Assembly (NCBI GenBank): GCA_050258755.1
Contig: JBLMZI010000011.1
Coordinates: forward strand, 248,001-312,000
Source of the DNA: JBLMZI01 sp050258755
GTDB lineage: Bacteria > Bacillota > Syntrophomonadia > Syntrophomonadales > DTU052
Reading direction: 5' to 3'
Length of the DNA stretch: 64,000 nucleotides
This document shows, piece by piece, positions 26,313 to 35,212 of the stretch; within the stretch, counting starts at the first letter, position 1; each line of letters begins with the position of its first letter. The translations under genes and the position numbers were made by a program. The notes beneath the pieces are model-generated. The model did no database searches and was not told the DNA's origin. It saw only the letters and a list, made by a program, of their open reading frames with translations.

Positions 26313-29300
26313 ATGTCGGATTTGACCGCGCGGATTGCCCAAACCGTGCTTGTGGGGAAAAACGCGCAGTTAAGCGGCCTTTCGGGGACGAGCAAGGCGT
26401 TTTTGCTTCAAGCGGTACAGCAACGGCTTGGGCGACCGCTCATCTACGTTGCGGGCGAGGAGGAACTTGCTTTTGACGCGGCCCGGACGTTGCGCGGGCT
26501 GCTTTCTGATCATGTAGTGCTGCATCTTCCGCCCAGGGATTACCTGGCGGGCGGCCGTGAAGCGCTCTCGCCGTCCGGGCGAAGCCGTATTGTGGTGCTG
26601 TCCCACCTGGCTGACCGCAACCCGCAGCCGCGCGTGGTTGTGACCTCAGCGCCGGCGCTGCTCTTCTCAACCACCAGCCCGGAGGCGTTCCTGGCCCAGA
26701 GCATGGAAGTCAGAAGCGGTTCGACGCTCGTTTTGAAAACGTTTCTGGAACGCCTGGTTCAGGCCGGATATACCCGGTGTACCACGGTTGAAGAAGCGGG
26801 ACAATTCGCGATGCGCGGAGGCATTCTGGATCTGTATCCAATCAACGCCGAGGCACCGGTCCGGATCGAGTTATTCGGTGATGAAATCGAGTCCATCCGG
26901 ACTTTCGCGGTCGACAATCAGCGATCGAAAAACCCGTTGAAAACCGTGACGATCTGTCCGGCCACCGAGCGCAGCGCGCAGGAACAGCCGGTCTGGTCAT
27001 ATTTTGGCGCCGATTGGCCGGTGTGGCTGGATGAGCCTGCCCGTTTCCGGGATGCCTGGGCCATTCATACCCGGCGCTACAAGACCTTCCTGCAGCAGGT
27101 GGAAGACCGCAAGCTGATCGAACCGCTGAAGGTTCTGCCGATTGCGGAGTTTCAGCGGGCCATCAATCAGCGCCCCGCGGTCTATCACGCGTTTTTCCCC
27201 CAATCGGTTCCGGAAGTGCCGTTCGCCATGCAGGAACATATTACCCAGCGTGAAGGCGAGCCGCTCTGGGCTCGACCGGGTGCTTTGACCGAGCGGCTGC
27301 AGGAATGGAAGAAAAAGAATTATCAAATCTATCTGGCGGTATCTGCATCCGCGCGCAAACATCTGACCACCGAACTGACCGATGCCGGGATGATCGGCAC
27401 AGTGACTTTGACCGACTGGCGGCTGGACAAAGGGTTTGTCAGCACCACGCTGAAAACCGCGGTGGTTACTGAAAAGGACATCTTCGGCAAACGTGGGGCG
27501 CGATCGCAGCAGCGCAAGGGCAAGGAGCCGGGCCGGATAACCGCCGGCGAGCTTTCAGTCGGCGATTTTGTGGTGCATGAGAACCACGGGATCGGCATCT
27601 TCAAGGGCATGACCCGCATGGAAGTGGAAGGAGCCGAACGGGAATATCTGGTGCTTCAGTATGCCGGCACTGATCGGCTGTACCTGCCCGTCGACAAACT
27701 GAATCTGCTGTCTCGATATAGCGGAGCCGATACCAGGGAGCCGAAGCTCAGCAAGCTTGGCGGAACCGACTGGGAGCGCACCAAGAAGCGGGTTAAGGAA
27801 TCGATTCAGGAACTGGCCGGTGAATTGCTTGCCTTGTATGCGGCCAGGGAACAAGCGCCAGGTCATGCTTATTCGCACGATACGATTTGGCAAAAGGAAT
27901 TCGAGGAATCGTTTGAATATGAAGATACGCCGGACCAAGGGCGGGCTGTGGCTGAAGTAAAACGGGACATGGAGCGGAAGCGGCCGATGGACCGGCTGGT
28001 CTGCGGCGATGTCGGTTACGGGAAAACTGAAGTTGCGATGCGCGCCGCTTTTAAAGCGGTCATGGATAAAAAGCAGGTCGCGGTTCTGGTACCGACCACC
28101 GTGCTTGCCGAGCAGCATTTCCACACCTTCAGCAAACGGCTGGAAAACTATCCGATCACGGTGGAAGTCCTGAGCCGGTTTAAAACCGCCGGTCAGCAGA
28201 AACGGGTGCTGGAAGACCTGAAGCGCGGCATGGTGGATATGGTGATCGGCACCCACCGTCTGCTTTCCAACGATGTTGTTTTTCGGGAATTGGGCCTGTT
28301 GATTATCGACGAAGAGCACCGGTTTGGGGTTCGTCAAAAGGAGAAAGTTAAAGCCCTCAAACAGACGGTCGACGTGCTGACCCTTTCAGCAACACCGATT
28401 CCGCGCAGCCTGCATATGGCGATGACTGGTCTGCGCGACCTTTCGGTGATTGAAACCCCGCCCCCGGATCGATACCCGATCACAACCTATGTCATGGAAT
28501 ACAATCCCGAATTAGTCAGCGAAGCGCTGGAATATGAACTGGGCCGTGGCGGCCAGGTTTTTTACGTCCACAACCGGATCAACGATATTGAGCGGGTGAA
28601 GCGGGAAGTCGAGTCCCTGATGCCCGGGCTCCGGGTCAGTGTGGCACATGGCCGAATGAACGAGGAAGAGCTGTCCCGGGTGATGCGGAGCTTTATGCAA
28701 GGCGAATCCGATGTGCTGCTGTGCACGACAATTATCGAATCCGGGCTCGATTTACCGAATGTAAACACATTGATTGTGGACCAAGCCGACCATATGGGGT
28801 TGGCCCAGCTGTATCAAATCCGCGGGCGGGTCGGGCGCTCGAACCGGCTTGCCTATGCGTATTTGACCTATCGGCCGGATAAAGCGCTGTCCGAGGTTGC
28901 ACAAAAGCGCCTGAACGCGATTCGTGAGTTTACCGAACTGGGGTCCGGGATGAAGATAGCGCTGCGCGACCTGGAGATCCGCGGTGCGGGTAATATTCTT
29001 GGCCCCGAGCAGCACGGGCACATAGAAGCGGTCGGTTTTGATCTGTACTGCCGGCTCTTGGAAGAGGAAACCGCCAAATACCGCGGTGAGGCCACCATCA
29101 AGCGCGAGGCGCCATCACTGGATGTCCGGGTGGATACGCATATTCCGGATGACTACATCGCGGAACCGGCGATTAAAATCCAGTATTACAAGCAGGTTAT
29201 GCTGGCAGAAAACCCGGATGCGGTTTCCGAGCTCGAACGGGATATGGAAGACCGTTTCGGGCCGGTTCCGGTCGTAACCAGGAATCTTTTCCGCATTGCG

Positions 29301-29528
29301 CGGCTTCGGCTGGAAGCCCGCGACAAGGCGATCAAGAACATTGTGACCGATCGGAGCCGGGTGGAGCTGACCCTGGCCGGTCCGCTGGGCCAGCGTGCGC
29401 AGGGACTGATGGAGATGCAGGATCGGTATGGCTTCAAAATCAGTGTCAGCAACCAGCACACCTTGATCCTGGATTTTGGGAAGAACCTGTCACTTGACGC
29501 CCTGGAAGATCTCATGGCAATTATTTAA
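26313..29528 (+). CDS. mfd: Transcription-repair coupling factor
   Basis: 1071 residues. N-terminal UvrB-like region (GGILDLYPINAEAPVRIELFG), the RNA polymerase-interacting CarD-like domain (LSVGDFVVHENHGIGIFKGM), then an SF2 translocase with GDVGYGKTEVAMRAAFKA (Walker A), DEEHRFGV (Walker B) and QIRGRVGRS (motif VI), and a C-terminal TRCF domain. It removes RNA polymerase stalled at DNA damage and recruits UvrA. ATG 26313 follows GGGGGG. A terminator follows. Confidence 0.97.
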   Translation: MSDLTARIAQTVLVGKNAQLSGLSGTSKAFLLQAVQQRLGRPLIYVAGEEELAFDAARTLRGLLSDHVVLHLPPRDYLAGGREALSPSGRSRIVVLSHLADRNPQPRVVVTSAPALLFSTTSPEAFLAQSMEVRSGSTLVLKTFLERLVQAGYTRCTTVEEAGQFAMRGGILDLYPINAEAPVRIELFGDEIESIRTFAVDNQRSKNPLKTVTICPATERSAQEQPVWSYFGADWPVWLDEPARFRDAWAIHTRRYKTFLQQVEDRKLIEPLKVLPIAEFQRAINQRPAVYHAFFPQSVPEVPFAMQEHITQREGEPLWARPGALTERLQEWKKKNYQIYLAVSASARKHLTTELTDAGMIGTVTLTDWRLDKGFVSTTLKTAVVTEKDIFGKRGARSQQRKGKEPGRITAGELSVGDFVVHENHGIGIFKGMTRMEVEGAEREYLVLQYAGTDRLYLPVDKLNLLSRYSGADTREPKLSKLGGTDWERTKKRVKESIQELAGELLALYAAREQAPGHAYSHDTIWQKEFEESFEYEDTPDQGRAVAEVKRDMERKRPMDRLVCGDVGYGKTEVAMRAAFKAVMDKKQVAVLVPTTVLAEQHFHTFSKRLENYPITVEVLSRFKTAGQQKRVLEDLKRGMVDMVIGTHRLLSNDVVFRELGLLIIDEEHRFGVRQKEKVKALKQTVDVLTLSATPIPRSLHMAMTGLRDLSVIETPPPDRYPITTYVMEYNPELVSEALEYELGRGGQVFYVHNRINDIERVKREVESLMPGLRVSVAHGRMNEEELSRVMRSFMQGESDVLLCTTIIESGLDLPNVNTLIVDQADHMGLAQLYQIRGRVGRSNRLAYAYLTYRPDKALSEVAQKRLNAIREFTELGSGMKIALRDLEIRGAGNILGPEQHGHIEAVGFDLYCRLLEEETAKYRGEATIKREAPSLDVRVDTHIPDDYIAEPAIKIQYYKQVMLAENPDAVSELERDMEDRFGPVPVVTRNLFRIARLRLEARDKAIKNIVTDRSRVELTLAGPLGQRAQGLMEMQDRYGFKISVSNQHTLILDFGKNLSLDALEDLMAII

Positions 29529-29560
29529 AATTGACGAAAAATTTATACAACAACCGTCTT

Positions 29561-29608
29561 AAAAGGCAGTCGTGTCTGGTTCGAAAGAACCGGCCACGAC
29601 TGCCTTTT
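29561..29608 (+). terminator. Terminator of mfd
   Basis: AAAAGGCAGTCGTG pairs with CACGACTGCCTTTT (14 bp), and the loop contains a second GGTTC-GAAA-GAACC hairpin. Confidence 0.92.
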
Positions 29609-29687
29609 ATTTGAATCGGGACAATTCGTGAGGTTCCCCGATTCGACGCGGATTTCCTGAATGTGGGTGACAGGGCGGCTTGTAAAG

Positions 29688-29718
29688 TGAATAAATGGGG
29701 ATTTTGGGTTATATACTA
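29688..29718 (+). promoter_or_regulatory. Sigma-G-type promoter of spoVT
   Basis: TGAATA (29688-29693), 18-bp spacer, TATACTA (29712-29718) closely matches the sigma-G consensus TGMATA N17-18 CATACTA. spoVT is a sigma-G gene in B. subtilis. Confidence 0.72.
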
Positions 29719-29771
29719 TCAGTGAACAAACCGCTGAGCATGAACACCAGACGAAGGAGGGATAAACGCGG

Positions 29772-30335
29772 ATGAAAGCAACAGGCATCGTAAGGCGCAT
29801 AGATGACCTGGGGCGTGTAGTGATCCCCAAAGAAATTCGTAGAACGCTCCGCATCAGAGAAGGAGACCCCCTTGAAATTTTTGTCGACCGCGAGGGTGAA
29901 GTTATATTAAAGAAGTACTCGCCGATTGGCGAACTGGGAGATTTTGCGAAGGAATACGCCGACTCCCTGCACGAAGCGATCGGGCATATCGCCTGTATCG
30001 CCGATCGAGACAACGTCATCGCGGTCTCAGGAGCTCCTAAGAAAGAATTTTTGGGCAAGGCGATCGGACCCGGGGTCGAAAAGGCTCTGGAAGACCGTAA
30101 ATTGGCAGTTATCAACGACTTAAAAGATCACGCTTATTGCAAAGGATGCCCGGTGGGAGAGTCGGACAGCAAATGTAAGGTAACGGCAGAGGTCATTGCC
30201 CCGATTATTGCCCAGGGTGACCCAATCGGCGCCGTTATCATTCTATCGAAAGAACCCGGCGTGAAAATGGGTGAACTGGAAGTCAAACTGGCTGAAACGG
30301 CAGCTGGTTTTCTAGCCAAGCAGATGGAACAGTAA
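29772..30335 (+). CDS. spoVT: Stage V sporulation protein T
   Basis: 187 residues. The N-terminal AbrB swapped-hairpin DNA-binding domain (MKATGIVRRIDDLGRVVIPKE) is joined to a GAF-like C-terminal domain. In the forespore it tunes the sigma-G regulon. It keeps its place directly after mfd as in Bacillus. SD AGGAGGG lies before ATG 29772. The sigma-G promoter upstream implies forespore timing. Confidence 0.96.
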   Translation: MKATGIVRRIDDLGRVVIPKEIRRTLRIREGDPLEIFVDREGEVILKKYSPIGELGDFAKEYADSLHEAIGHIACIADRDNVIAVSGAPKKEFLGKAIGPGVEKALEDRKLAVINDLKDHAYCKGCPVGESDSKCKVTAEVIAPIIAQGDPIGAVIILSKEPGVKMGELEVKLAETAAGFLAKQMEQ

Positions 30336-30363
30336 CGGGTCAGCTCACGAATAAAACGCGGCA

Positions 30364-30388
30364 AAAACGGCCTGAATAAGGCCGTTTT
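30364..30388 (+). terminator. Terminator of spoVT
   Basis: AAAACGGCCT and AGGCCGTTTT, 10-bp stem followed by ATTT. Confidence 0.88.
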
Positions 30389-30453
30389 ATTTGCACGTTA
30401 GGCAGTTTGCAATGCTTGCCCATGTACGGCAAGGGCGAATGAAAAAAGTACCG

Positions 30454-30494
30454 AAAACCGCGCGCTGAGGGAACAGATTACAGCGCGGTTTTCT
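30454..30494 (+). terminator. Second hairpin terminator downstream of spoVT
   Basis: AAAACCGCGC with an adjacent CTG pairs with CAG and CGCGGTTTT, then CTTG. Only 65 bp separate it from the first terminator, with no gene between them, so it is probably a back-up terminator, usable in either direction. Confidence 0.65.
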
Positions 30495-30546
30495 TGTGTT
30501 CTTTACGCATCACTCCGTAAGGCTCGCATAATTTAGTTTCCATGGT

Positions 30547-30576
30547 TTGGGGTTTTACCGCGGGATAAAGTATAAT
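30547..30576 (+). promoter_or_regulatory. Candidate sigma-A promoter of the spoVB-like/mazG operon
   Basis: TTGGGG (30547-30552), 18-bp spacer, TATAAT (30571-30576) 26 bp before the ATG. Confidence 0.55.
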
Positions 30577-30601
30577 GCGGAATGAGGAGAATTGATACAC
30601 G

Positions 30602-32170
30602 ATGACAAAGCAAAAGAACTTTTTATGGGGCGCGTTTATACTTGGCGGCGCCGGCGTCATCAGCCGGGTGTTGGGGGCGGTCTACCGCATTCCGCTGGCA
30701 AGGTTGATCGGTGACGAGGGGATGGGCTTATATCAAATGGCTTATCCGATCTATACCACGATTCTGGCGCTTGCTACCGCAGGCATACCGGTGGCGATCT
30801 CGATTTTGGTGGCCCGGAAGGAGACCCAGGGTTATCCGGGTGACAGCCGGCGGATTTTTCGCGTCACGCTGGGCCTGCTGCTCGCCATTGGGACGTTATT
30901 TACCGGGATTCTCTTTATTTCTGCCGGGCCGATCGCAAGGGGCGTTTTAGGACAGCCCGGCGCGGAGTTGGCGATCATCGCTATTTCGCCTGCCATCTTT
31001 TTTGCCGCGATGCTTTCTGTGTTCCGGGGTTATTTCCAGGGATATCAGTATATGATACCAACGGCCGTTTCTCAGGTCGTCGAGCAAATATTTCGGGTCA
31101 CTTTTATTCTGATTCTGTCCTTTGCGCTGTTCAAGCACGGGCTGGAATGGGCCGCAGCTGGAGCCACCTTCGGGGCTGTCATTGGCGCAGCCGCAGGATT
31201 GGTGGTTCTTATTGGCTTCTATATCGCGCACCTGCGTCACCGCAGGCAGTATACCGATCTTCCTGAATCGGGAGACTCGGCCTGGGGGTTAGGTACGGCA
31301 GTCCTGGCGCTGGCCGTTCCTGTATCGCTGGGCGCTGTCGTTATGCCGCTGGTGCAGATGCTGGACGCTGCGCTGGTTCCCCGGCAGTTGATTGTCGGCG
31401 GATTTTCCGGCCAGGAAGCCCGCGCGTTATTCGGTCAGCTTTCCGGAATGGCTTCGGTGCTGGTTAATCTCCCGATGATTTTCACGGTGGCGATTGGCAC
31501 CAGCCTGGTACCTTCCATTTCGGAAGCCCTGGCGAAGCGAAACCATGAGGTCATGCAGGATCGGGTGAACAATGCCATACGGGTTGCCCTGATCATTGCT
31601 ATGCCGGCCGCGGTCGGGCTGTTCGTGCTTGCATACCCCATCTGCGGGCTGCTGTTCGATTCATGGGAAGCCGGTATGTCTTTAAAATATCTGAGTATGG
31701 CAGTTATCAGCCTCGCCTTGTTCCAGATTACGGCTGCCTCACTGCAGGGAATCGGGCATCCGACATACCCGATGGTACATTTGTTATTTACGGGTGCGCT
31801 GAAGGTCGGCTTTAACCTGACCCTGACTTCGATTCCGTCGATCAATATTGCGGGACCGGCCGTGGGAACCGTGGTCGCCTTCCTGTTTGGCGCCATGTTG
31901 AACCTGATTGCGCTCTGGCGGTTTGAACGGATCAGCCTGGATTGGCTCAGGGTTCTGAAACTCGGTGTTCTTACGGGCTTCATGGGCCTTGCGGCTCATG
32001 CCTCGTACCAAGCGCTGGTGTCCCATGACCTTTCTTCGCACATTGCCGTTCTCGCAGCCATTTGCGTCGGCGGTGCCGCCTACGTCGGGCTGCTGTACAT
32101 AACCGGGGAATTTAATCTGGCTGCGATCAAACAGGCTTTGCGCGGCGGAAATAGCGAGGTGATTTCGTGA
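30602..32170 (+). CDS. SpoVB/YabM family polysaccharide flippase
   Basis: 522 residues, about 14 hydrophobic helices, MATE/MurJ-like polysaccharide exporter superfamily (opening GAGVISRVLGAVYRIPLARLIG). SpoVB and its relatives move lipid-linked wall precursors across the membrane for spore cortex. Here it lies between spoVT and mazG, the place of yabM in Bacillus. ATG 30602 is preceded by GAGGAG at a long spacing. Its stop overlaps the mazG GTG by 4 nt. Confidence 0.88.
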   Translation: MTKQKNFLWGAFILGGAGVISRVLGAVYRIPLARLIGDEGMGLYQMAYPIYTTILALATAGIPVAISILVARKETQGYPGDSRRIFRVTLGLLLAIGTLFTGILFISAGPIARGVLGQPGAELAIIAISPAIFFAAMLSVFRGYFQGYQYMIPTAVSQVVEQIFRVTFILILSFALFKHGLEWAAAGATFGAVIGAAAGLVVLIGFYIAHLRHRRQYTDLPESGDSAWGLGTAVLALAVPVSLGAVVMPLVQMLDAALVPRQLIVGGFSGQEARALFGQLSGMASVLVNLPMIFTVAIGTSLVPSISEALAKRNHEVMQDRVNNAIRVALIIAMPAAVGLFVLAYPICGLLFDSWEAGMSLKYLSMAVISLALFQITAASLQGIGHPTYPMVHLLFTGALKVGFNLTLTSIPSINIAGPAVGTVVAFLFGAMLNLIALWRFERISLDWLRVLKLGVLTGFMGLAAHASYQALVSHDLSSHIAVLAAICVGGAAYVGLLYITGEFNLAAIKQALRGGNSEVIS

Positions 32171-32937
32171 AACAATCATCGTTGCCGGCGCTGCTTGACG
32201 TGATGGACCACCTGCTTGCCCCGGACGGGTGTCCGTGGGACCGGGAGCAGACCCACCAGTCACTGATGCGCTATCTGGTGGAAGAAACCTACGAGGTTCT
32301 GGAGGCCATCGAGGAAGCGGATATGAATAAACTCCGGGAAGAGCTGGGAGACTTATTACTGCAGGTAGTTTTCCATGCCGCGTTGGCTAAAAACGCCGGC
32401 GAATTCGACTTTTACGATGTCGCCGAAACGGTGCGCCAGAAAATGATCCGGCGTCACCCGCACGTCTTTGGCGATGTTGACATCCAGACCAGCGATGGCG
32501 TGATGGAGATTTGGGAAGGGCTCAAGAAAAAAGAGGGCAAGAAAACGGTTCTTGAAGGCATTCCCCGCTCCCTGCCGGCGCTGCAGCGCGCGTTCAAGAT
32601 GCAGGAAAAGGCCAGACGGGTCGGGTTCGACTGGCCGGATGTGAGCGGCGCGATTGAGAAGCTTGAAGAAGAGATGGACGAGTTTCACGGGGCTTGTGCC
32701 AGTGGTAGCCGGGAAGAGATGATTGACGAGATGGGCGATATCCTCTTTGCCGCCGCGAACATCGCGCGGATGTCAGGAATCGAGCCGGAAGAGGCTTTGC
32801 AGCGGAGTAATAACAAGTTTGCCCGCCGGTTTCAGTACATTGAACAGCGCGTTAAGGATGCGGGCAAGGTTCTTGAGGAACAAGGGCTGGAGGCGCTCGA
32901 TGCGCTGTGGGATGAGGCGAAAAGGGCCGGCCTATAG
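32167..32937 (+). CDS. mazG: Nucleoside triphosphate pyrophosphohydrolase
   Basis: 256 residues with two MazG helical domains. The metal-binding EExxE plus ExxD arrangement appears as VEETYEVLEAI and REELGDLLLQVVFH in the first domain, and partly again as EEEMDEFH and DEMGDILFA in the second. It hydrolyses NTPs to NMP and pyrophosphate, clearing aberrant nucleotides. The start is GTG 32167 in a GTGA overlap with the preceding stop; SD GAGGTG. Confidence 0.93.
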   Translation: MKQSSLPALLDVMDHLLAPDGCPWDREQTHQSLMRYLVEETYEVLEAIEEADMNKLREELGDLLLQVVFHAALAKNAGEFDFYDVAETVRQKMIRRHPHVFGDVDIQTSDGVMEIWEGLKKKEGKKTVLEGIPRSLPALQRAFKMQEKARRVGFDWPDVSGAIEKLEEEMDEFHGACASGSREEMIDEMGDILFAAANIARMSGIEPEEALQRSNNKFARRFQYIEQRVKDAGKVLEEQGLEALDALWDEAKRAGL

Positions 32938-33043
32938 GACTTTAGACCTATTTCCATCATTTTTAATAGGACAAGCAGGAAATGGATATTTCATATCGAA
33001 TCAACTTATGGCTACCAATTCTATTAGACGGAGGGGAAATACA

Positions 33044-33316
33044 TTGAATAAGACTGATTTGATCGGCGAAGTAGCCGCTAAGGCTCAGATGACCAAGAAG
33101 GATGCGGAAAAGGTAATCGGCGCGCTGTTTGAAACGATTGAAGAAACCTTGAAAAACGGCGAAAAAATCCAGCTTGTCGGCTTCGGAACGTTTGAAGCCA
33201 GAGAGCGCAAAGCCCGCGCCGGCAGAAATCCGCAGACCGGTCAGGAGATCAGTATTCCGGCGACCCGGGTTCCGGCATTCAAAGCCGGCAAGGCGTTCAA
33301 AGACGCTCTCGTTTAA
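33044..33316 (+). CDS. hup: DNA-binding protein HU
   Basis: 90 residues, the exact HU length. The start is TTG 33044 preceded by GGAGGGG, giving MNKTDLIGEVAAKA. GFGTFEARERKARAGRNPQTG is the DNA-clasping arm with its proline. It compacts DNA and aids sporulation chromatin. Only 1 nt overlaps the next gene (TAATG), so rqcP is translationally coupled to this abundant message. Confidence 0.95.
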   Translation: MNKTDLIGEVAAKAQMTKKDAEKVIGALFETIEETLKNGEKIQLVGFGTFEARERKARAGRNPQTGQEISIPATRVPAFKAGKAFKDALV

Positions 33317-33579
33317 TGCGGCTGGACAAGTATCTGAAGGTGTCCCGCTTGATCAAGCGGCGCACCGTGGCAAAGGATTTTGCCGAAAACGACAAAGTGA
33401 TGATCAATGGCCGTCTGGCCAAGCCGTCGACCGAGTTAAAGATCGGAGACCAACTCGTGATCCAGCTTGGAAACCGGCGGCTTCAGATTGAGGTTGTGGC
33501 GCTCAATGAGACCGCGCGTGCCAATGAGGCGTCCGGACTATACCGTGTGATCAGCGATGAAATGGTCCCGCGCGATTAA
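33316..33579 (+). CDS. rqcP: S4-domain RNA-binding protein RqcP (YabO)
   Basis: 87 residues. MRLDKYLKVSRLIKRRT is the start of an S4 RNA-binding domain. RqcP helps RqcH add alanine tails to peptides stuck on split 50S subunits. It has no SD of its own; ATG 33316 sits in the TAATG overlap with the hup stop. The hup-rqcP-yabP-yabQ-divIC order is the usual one. Confidence 0.9.
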   Translation: MRLDKYLKVSRLIKRRTVAKDFAENDKVMINGRLAKPSTELKIGDQLVIQLGNRRLQIEVVALNETARANEASGLYRVISDEMVPRD

Positions 33580-33600
33580 AATTGATTGATGATCGGCAAC

Positions 33601-33641
33601 AAGAACCCATCGGTTTATCTCGAACCGATGGGTTCTTTTTT
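33601..33641 (+). terminator. Terminator of the hup-rqcP unit
   Basis: AAGAACCCATCGGTT and AACCGATGGGTTCTT make a perfect 15-bp stem, followed by a T run. Confidence 0.95.
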
Positions 33642-33747
33642 GCTTTTGGGGAAGCGCCGCTTTAAGCGGGTCGCCGAATCTTTCCGATAGAATTGGCCCT
33701 CCAATGGGTGAAGTCACACAGTTTCAAAGGAAACTTGGTGATCGGCT

Positions 33748-33776
33748 TCATATCTTCATGTCGGTGCACATATACT
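33748..33776 (+). promoter_or_regulatory. Sigma-E-type promoter of yabPQ
   Basis: TCATATC (33748-33754), 14-bp spacer, CATATACT (33769-33776) resembles the sigma-E pattern TCATATT N13-15 CATACANT. yabPQ is mother-cell, sigma-E expressed in B. subtilis. Confidence 0.65.
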
Positions 33777-33820
33777 CATGTAGAACTTTCGAGCCCGAGC
33801 GGCGCGAGGAGGGGAAACCA

Positions 33821-34090
33821 GTGCAGGAACACGGGTTAATCCTGAGTAACCGGGAAACACTCGAGGCTACCGGTGTGACGTTCGTTTCCAGCTTTGATGA
33901 GCACGAGGTGATCCTGGATACGACCCAGGGGCCGTTGTGCTTGAAAGGCGAGGATCTTCATATTACGGAATTAAGCCTTGACGAAGGGCGGGTTGTGGTA
34001 CAGGGAAGACTGAATACCATGGAATATCGAGCGCCCGGGAAATCAGCGCGGCTGAAAGGAAAGAATCTGGTCGAGCGGATTCTGCGATAG
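33821..34090 (+). CDS. yabP: Sporulation protein YabP
   Basis: 89 residues. A small YabP/YqfC-family beta-rich protein (LILSNRETLEATGVTFVSSFD, ending LKGKNLVERIL) required for forming or anchoring the spore cortex. The start is GTG 33821, preceded by GAGGAGGGG. It is in a two-gene unit with yabQ behind a sigma-E-type promoter. Confidence 0.92.
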   Translation: MQEHGLILSNRETLEATGVTFVSSFDEHEVILDTTQGPLCLKGEDLHITELSLDEGRVVVQGRLNTMEYRAPGKSARLKGKNLVERILR

Positions 34091-34101
34091 GGAAGTGGGA
34101 A

Positions 34102-34491
34102 ATGCTGAACGGTCTCGTAAAGCAGCTGGCGGAATTCCTGCTGACGGGTGCGGTCGGAATGGCGGTCGCACTGTTGTTTCAATTGCACCAGCGATGGCTG
34201 CGGTGGATGGCCGCCAGCGGTATCGTCCTGGTGCTTTATGATTTTCTATTCTGGACGCTGGCGCTGATTATCGTTTTTGTCAGTCTTTTGTGGATCAATC
34301 AGGGCGAGGTTCGGCTGTACGTGCTGGTGGCACTGGGATTTGGGGCCGGACTGTATGCCTGGCTGTTCCGGCCAGGCATAAACCGGCTAATAAACGCGGT
34401 TTCCGGGCTGTTGGCGAGACTGCCTATCCCCAGGAACCCAAAGGATTCAGGCGGGGAATCCGGCCAGGTTCCGCCCGATGAGGGAAAATAG
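34102..34491 (+). CDS. yabQ: Spore cortex biosynthesis protein YabQ
   Basis: 129 residues with about four membrane helices and a hydrophilic, proline-rich tail. YabQ localises to the outer forespore membrane and is needed for cortex. It starts 11 nt after yabP. The promoter of the next unit begins within 3 bp of its stop. Confidence 0.88.
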   Translation: MLNGLVKQLAEFLLTGAVGMAVALLFQLHQRWLRWMAASGIVLVLYDFLFWTLALIIVFVSLLWINQGEVRLYVLVALGFGAGLYAWLFRPGINRLINAVSGLLARLPIPRNPKDSGGESGQVPPDEGK

Positions 34492-34493
34492 GC

Positions 34494-34523
34494 TTTACAC
34501 GAGATGTAGTTAAAATGTAGAAT
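34494..34523 (+). promoter_or_regulatory. Sigma-A promoter for the small HTH gene and divIC
   Basis: TTTACA (34494-34499), 18-bp spacer, TAGAAT (34518-34523), each 5 of 6 to consensus. Confidence 0.65.
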
Positions 34524-34563
34524 ATATGTACGAGACTTGTGGACATCGCCGCCGGGGTGCATC

Positions 34564-34791
34564 ATGAAGATTGAGATCCGCGGGGCCGAACATCTGAGCT
34601 TTAGGGAACGTCAGGCCGTAGTCCTCAAGGAAACGGGGCGCAGCACCGAGGAAATCGCCAAAACCCTGAAGATCAGCGGGAGTACAGTGTCGACACTGCT
34701 CTCTCGGGCAAGGTCCAAAGGATATGAAGTCGTGATCGTGATTCCTGGCAGCGCACTCGGGTTGTTTGGAGCAGAGGATGAGGAAAGCTAG
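34564..34791 (+). CDS. Small HTH protein (LuxR/sigma-region-4-like), unknown function
   Basis: 75 residues, essentially one helix-turn-helix (LSFRERQAVVLKETGRSTEE, then LKISGSTVSTLLSRARSKGYE) and a short tail, like a free-standing sigma region 4 or LuxR DNA-binding domain. ATG 34564 has only a weak GGGG upstream. It overlaps divIC by 14 nt, so the two are co-translated. Bacillus has no gene here. Its target is not known. Confidence 0.7.
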   Translation: MKIEIRGAEHLSFRERQAVVLKETGRSTEEIAKTLKISGSTVSTLLSRARSKGYEVVIVIPGSALGLFGAEDEES

Positions 34792-35077
34792 AGTTCGGCG
34801 GGTTCAAAGAAAATCCAATCGGGGCAAATGGCTGGTCGCATTTGCGATTCTCAGCGCGATTACGCTTGGCCCAAAGCTGGTTGGTATGTGGACTATGCAG
34901 CAGGAAATCCATGCGCTCCAGGCCAAACGGACCCTGATGCTGGCTGACAACAAAAGCTACCGGGAAGAGATCAAAGCTCTGCAATCGGAGGCGATGGTCG
35001 AAAAGTTGGCCCGCGAAGAGCTTGGCATGATTAAACCCGATGAGAAGGTTCTGGTTACCGTCATACCGAGTAAATAG
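34778..35077 (+). CDS. divIC: Septum formation initiator, DivIC/FtsB family
   Basis: 99 residues: a basic cytoplasmic N-terminus, one membrane helix, and an extracytoplasmic coiled coil (IHALQAKRTLMLADNKSYREE) ending with the family motif KLAREELGMIKPDE. It links early and late division proteins. ATG 34778 is preferred, with GGAG upstream inside the preceding gene. Confidence 0.92.
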   Translation: MRKARVRRVQRKSNRGKWLVAFAILSAITLGPKLVGMWTMQQEIHALQAKRTLMLADNKSYREEIKALQSEAMVEKLAREELGMIKPDEKVLVTVIPSK

Positions 35078-35141
35078 TCACTTCTCTGCCAAATCATGGT
35101 TCGTCTAATCGTTGTCCGACCTCGGAAATATCCCCATTTGA

Positions 35142-35171
35142 TTGACAATAACTTTTCCCGTCCATTAAAAT
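35142..35171 (+). promoter_or_regulatory. Sigma-A promoter of the S1-domain gene
   Basis: TTGACA (35142-35147), 18-bp spacer, TAAAAT (35166-35171). Confidence 0.72.
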
Positions 35172-35212
35172 ATTATTGACATCTTGGCTTTTTAGGGGGG
35201 CCGTTTTCTCTC

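Noticed and set aside
35078..35212. tRNA genes expected near divIC/spoIIE by analogy with Bacillus
   Set aside because: No cloverleaf-like sequence or GGTTC-A/T arm pattern could be found here or in 60064-60298.
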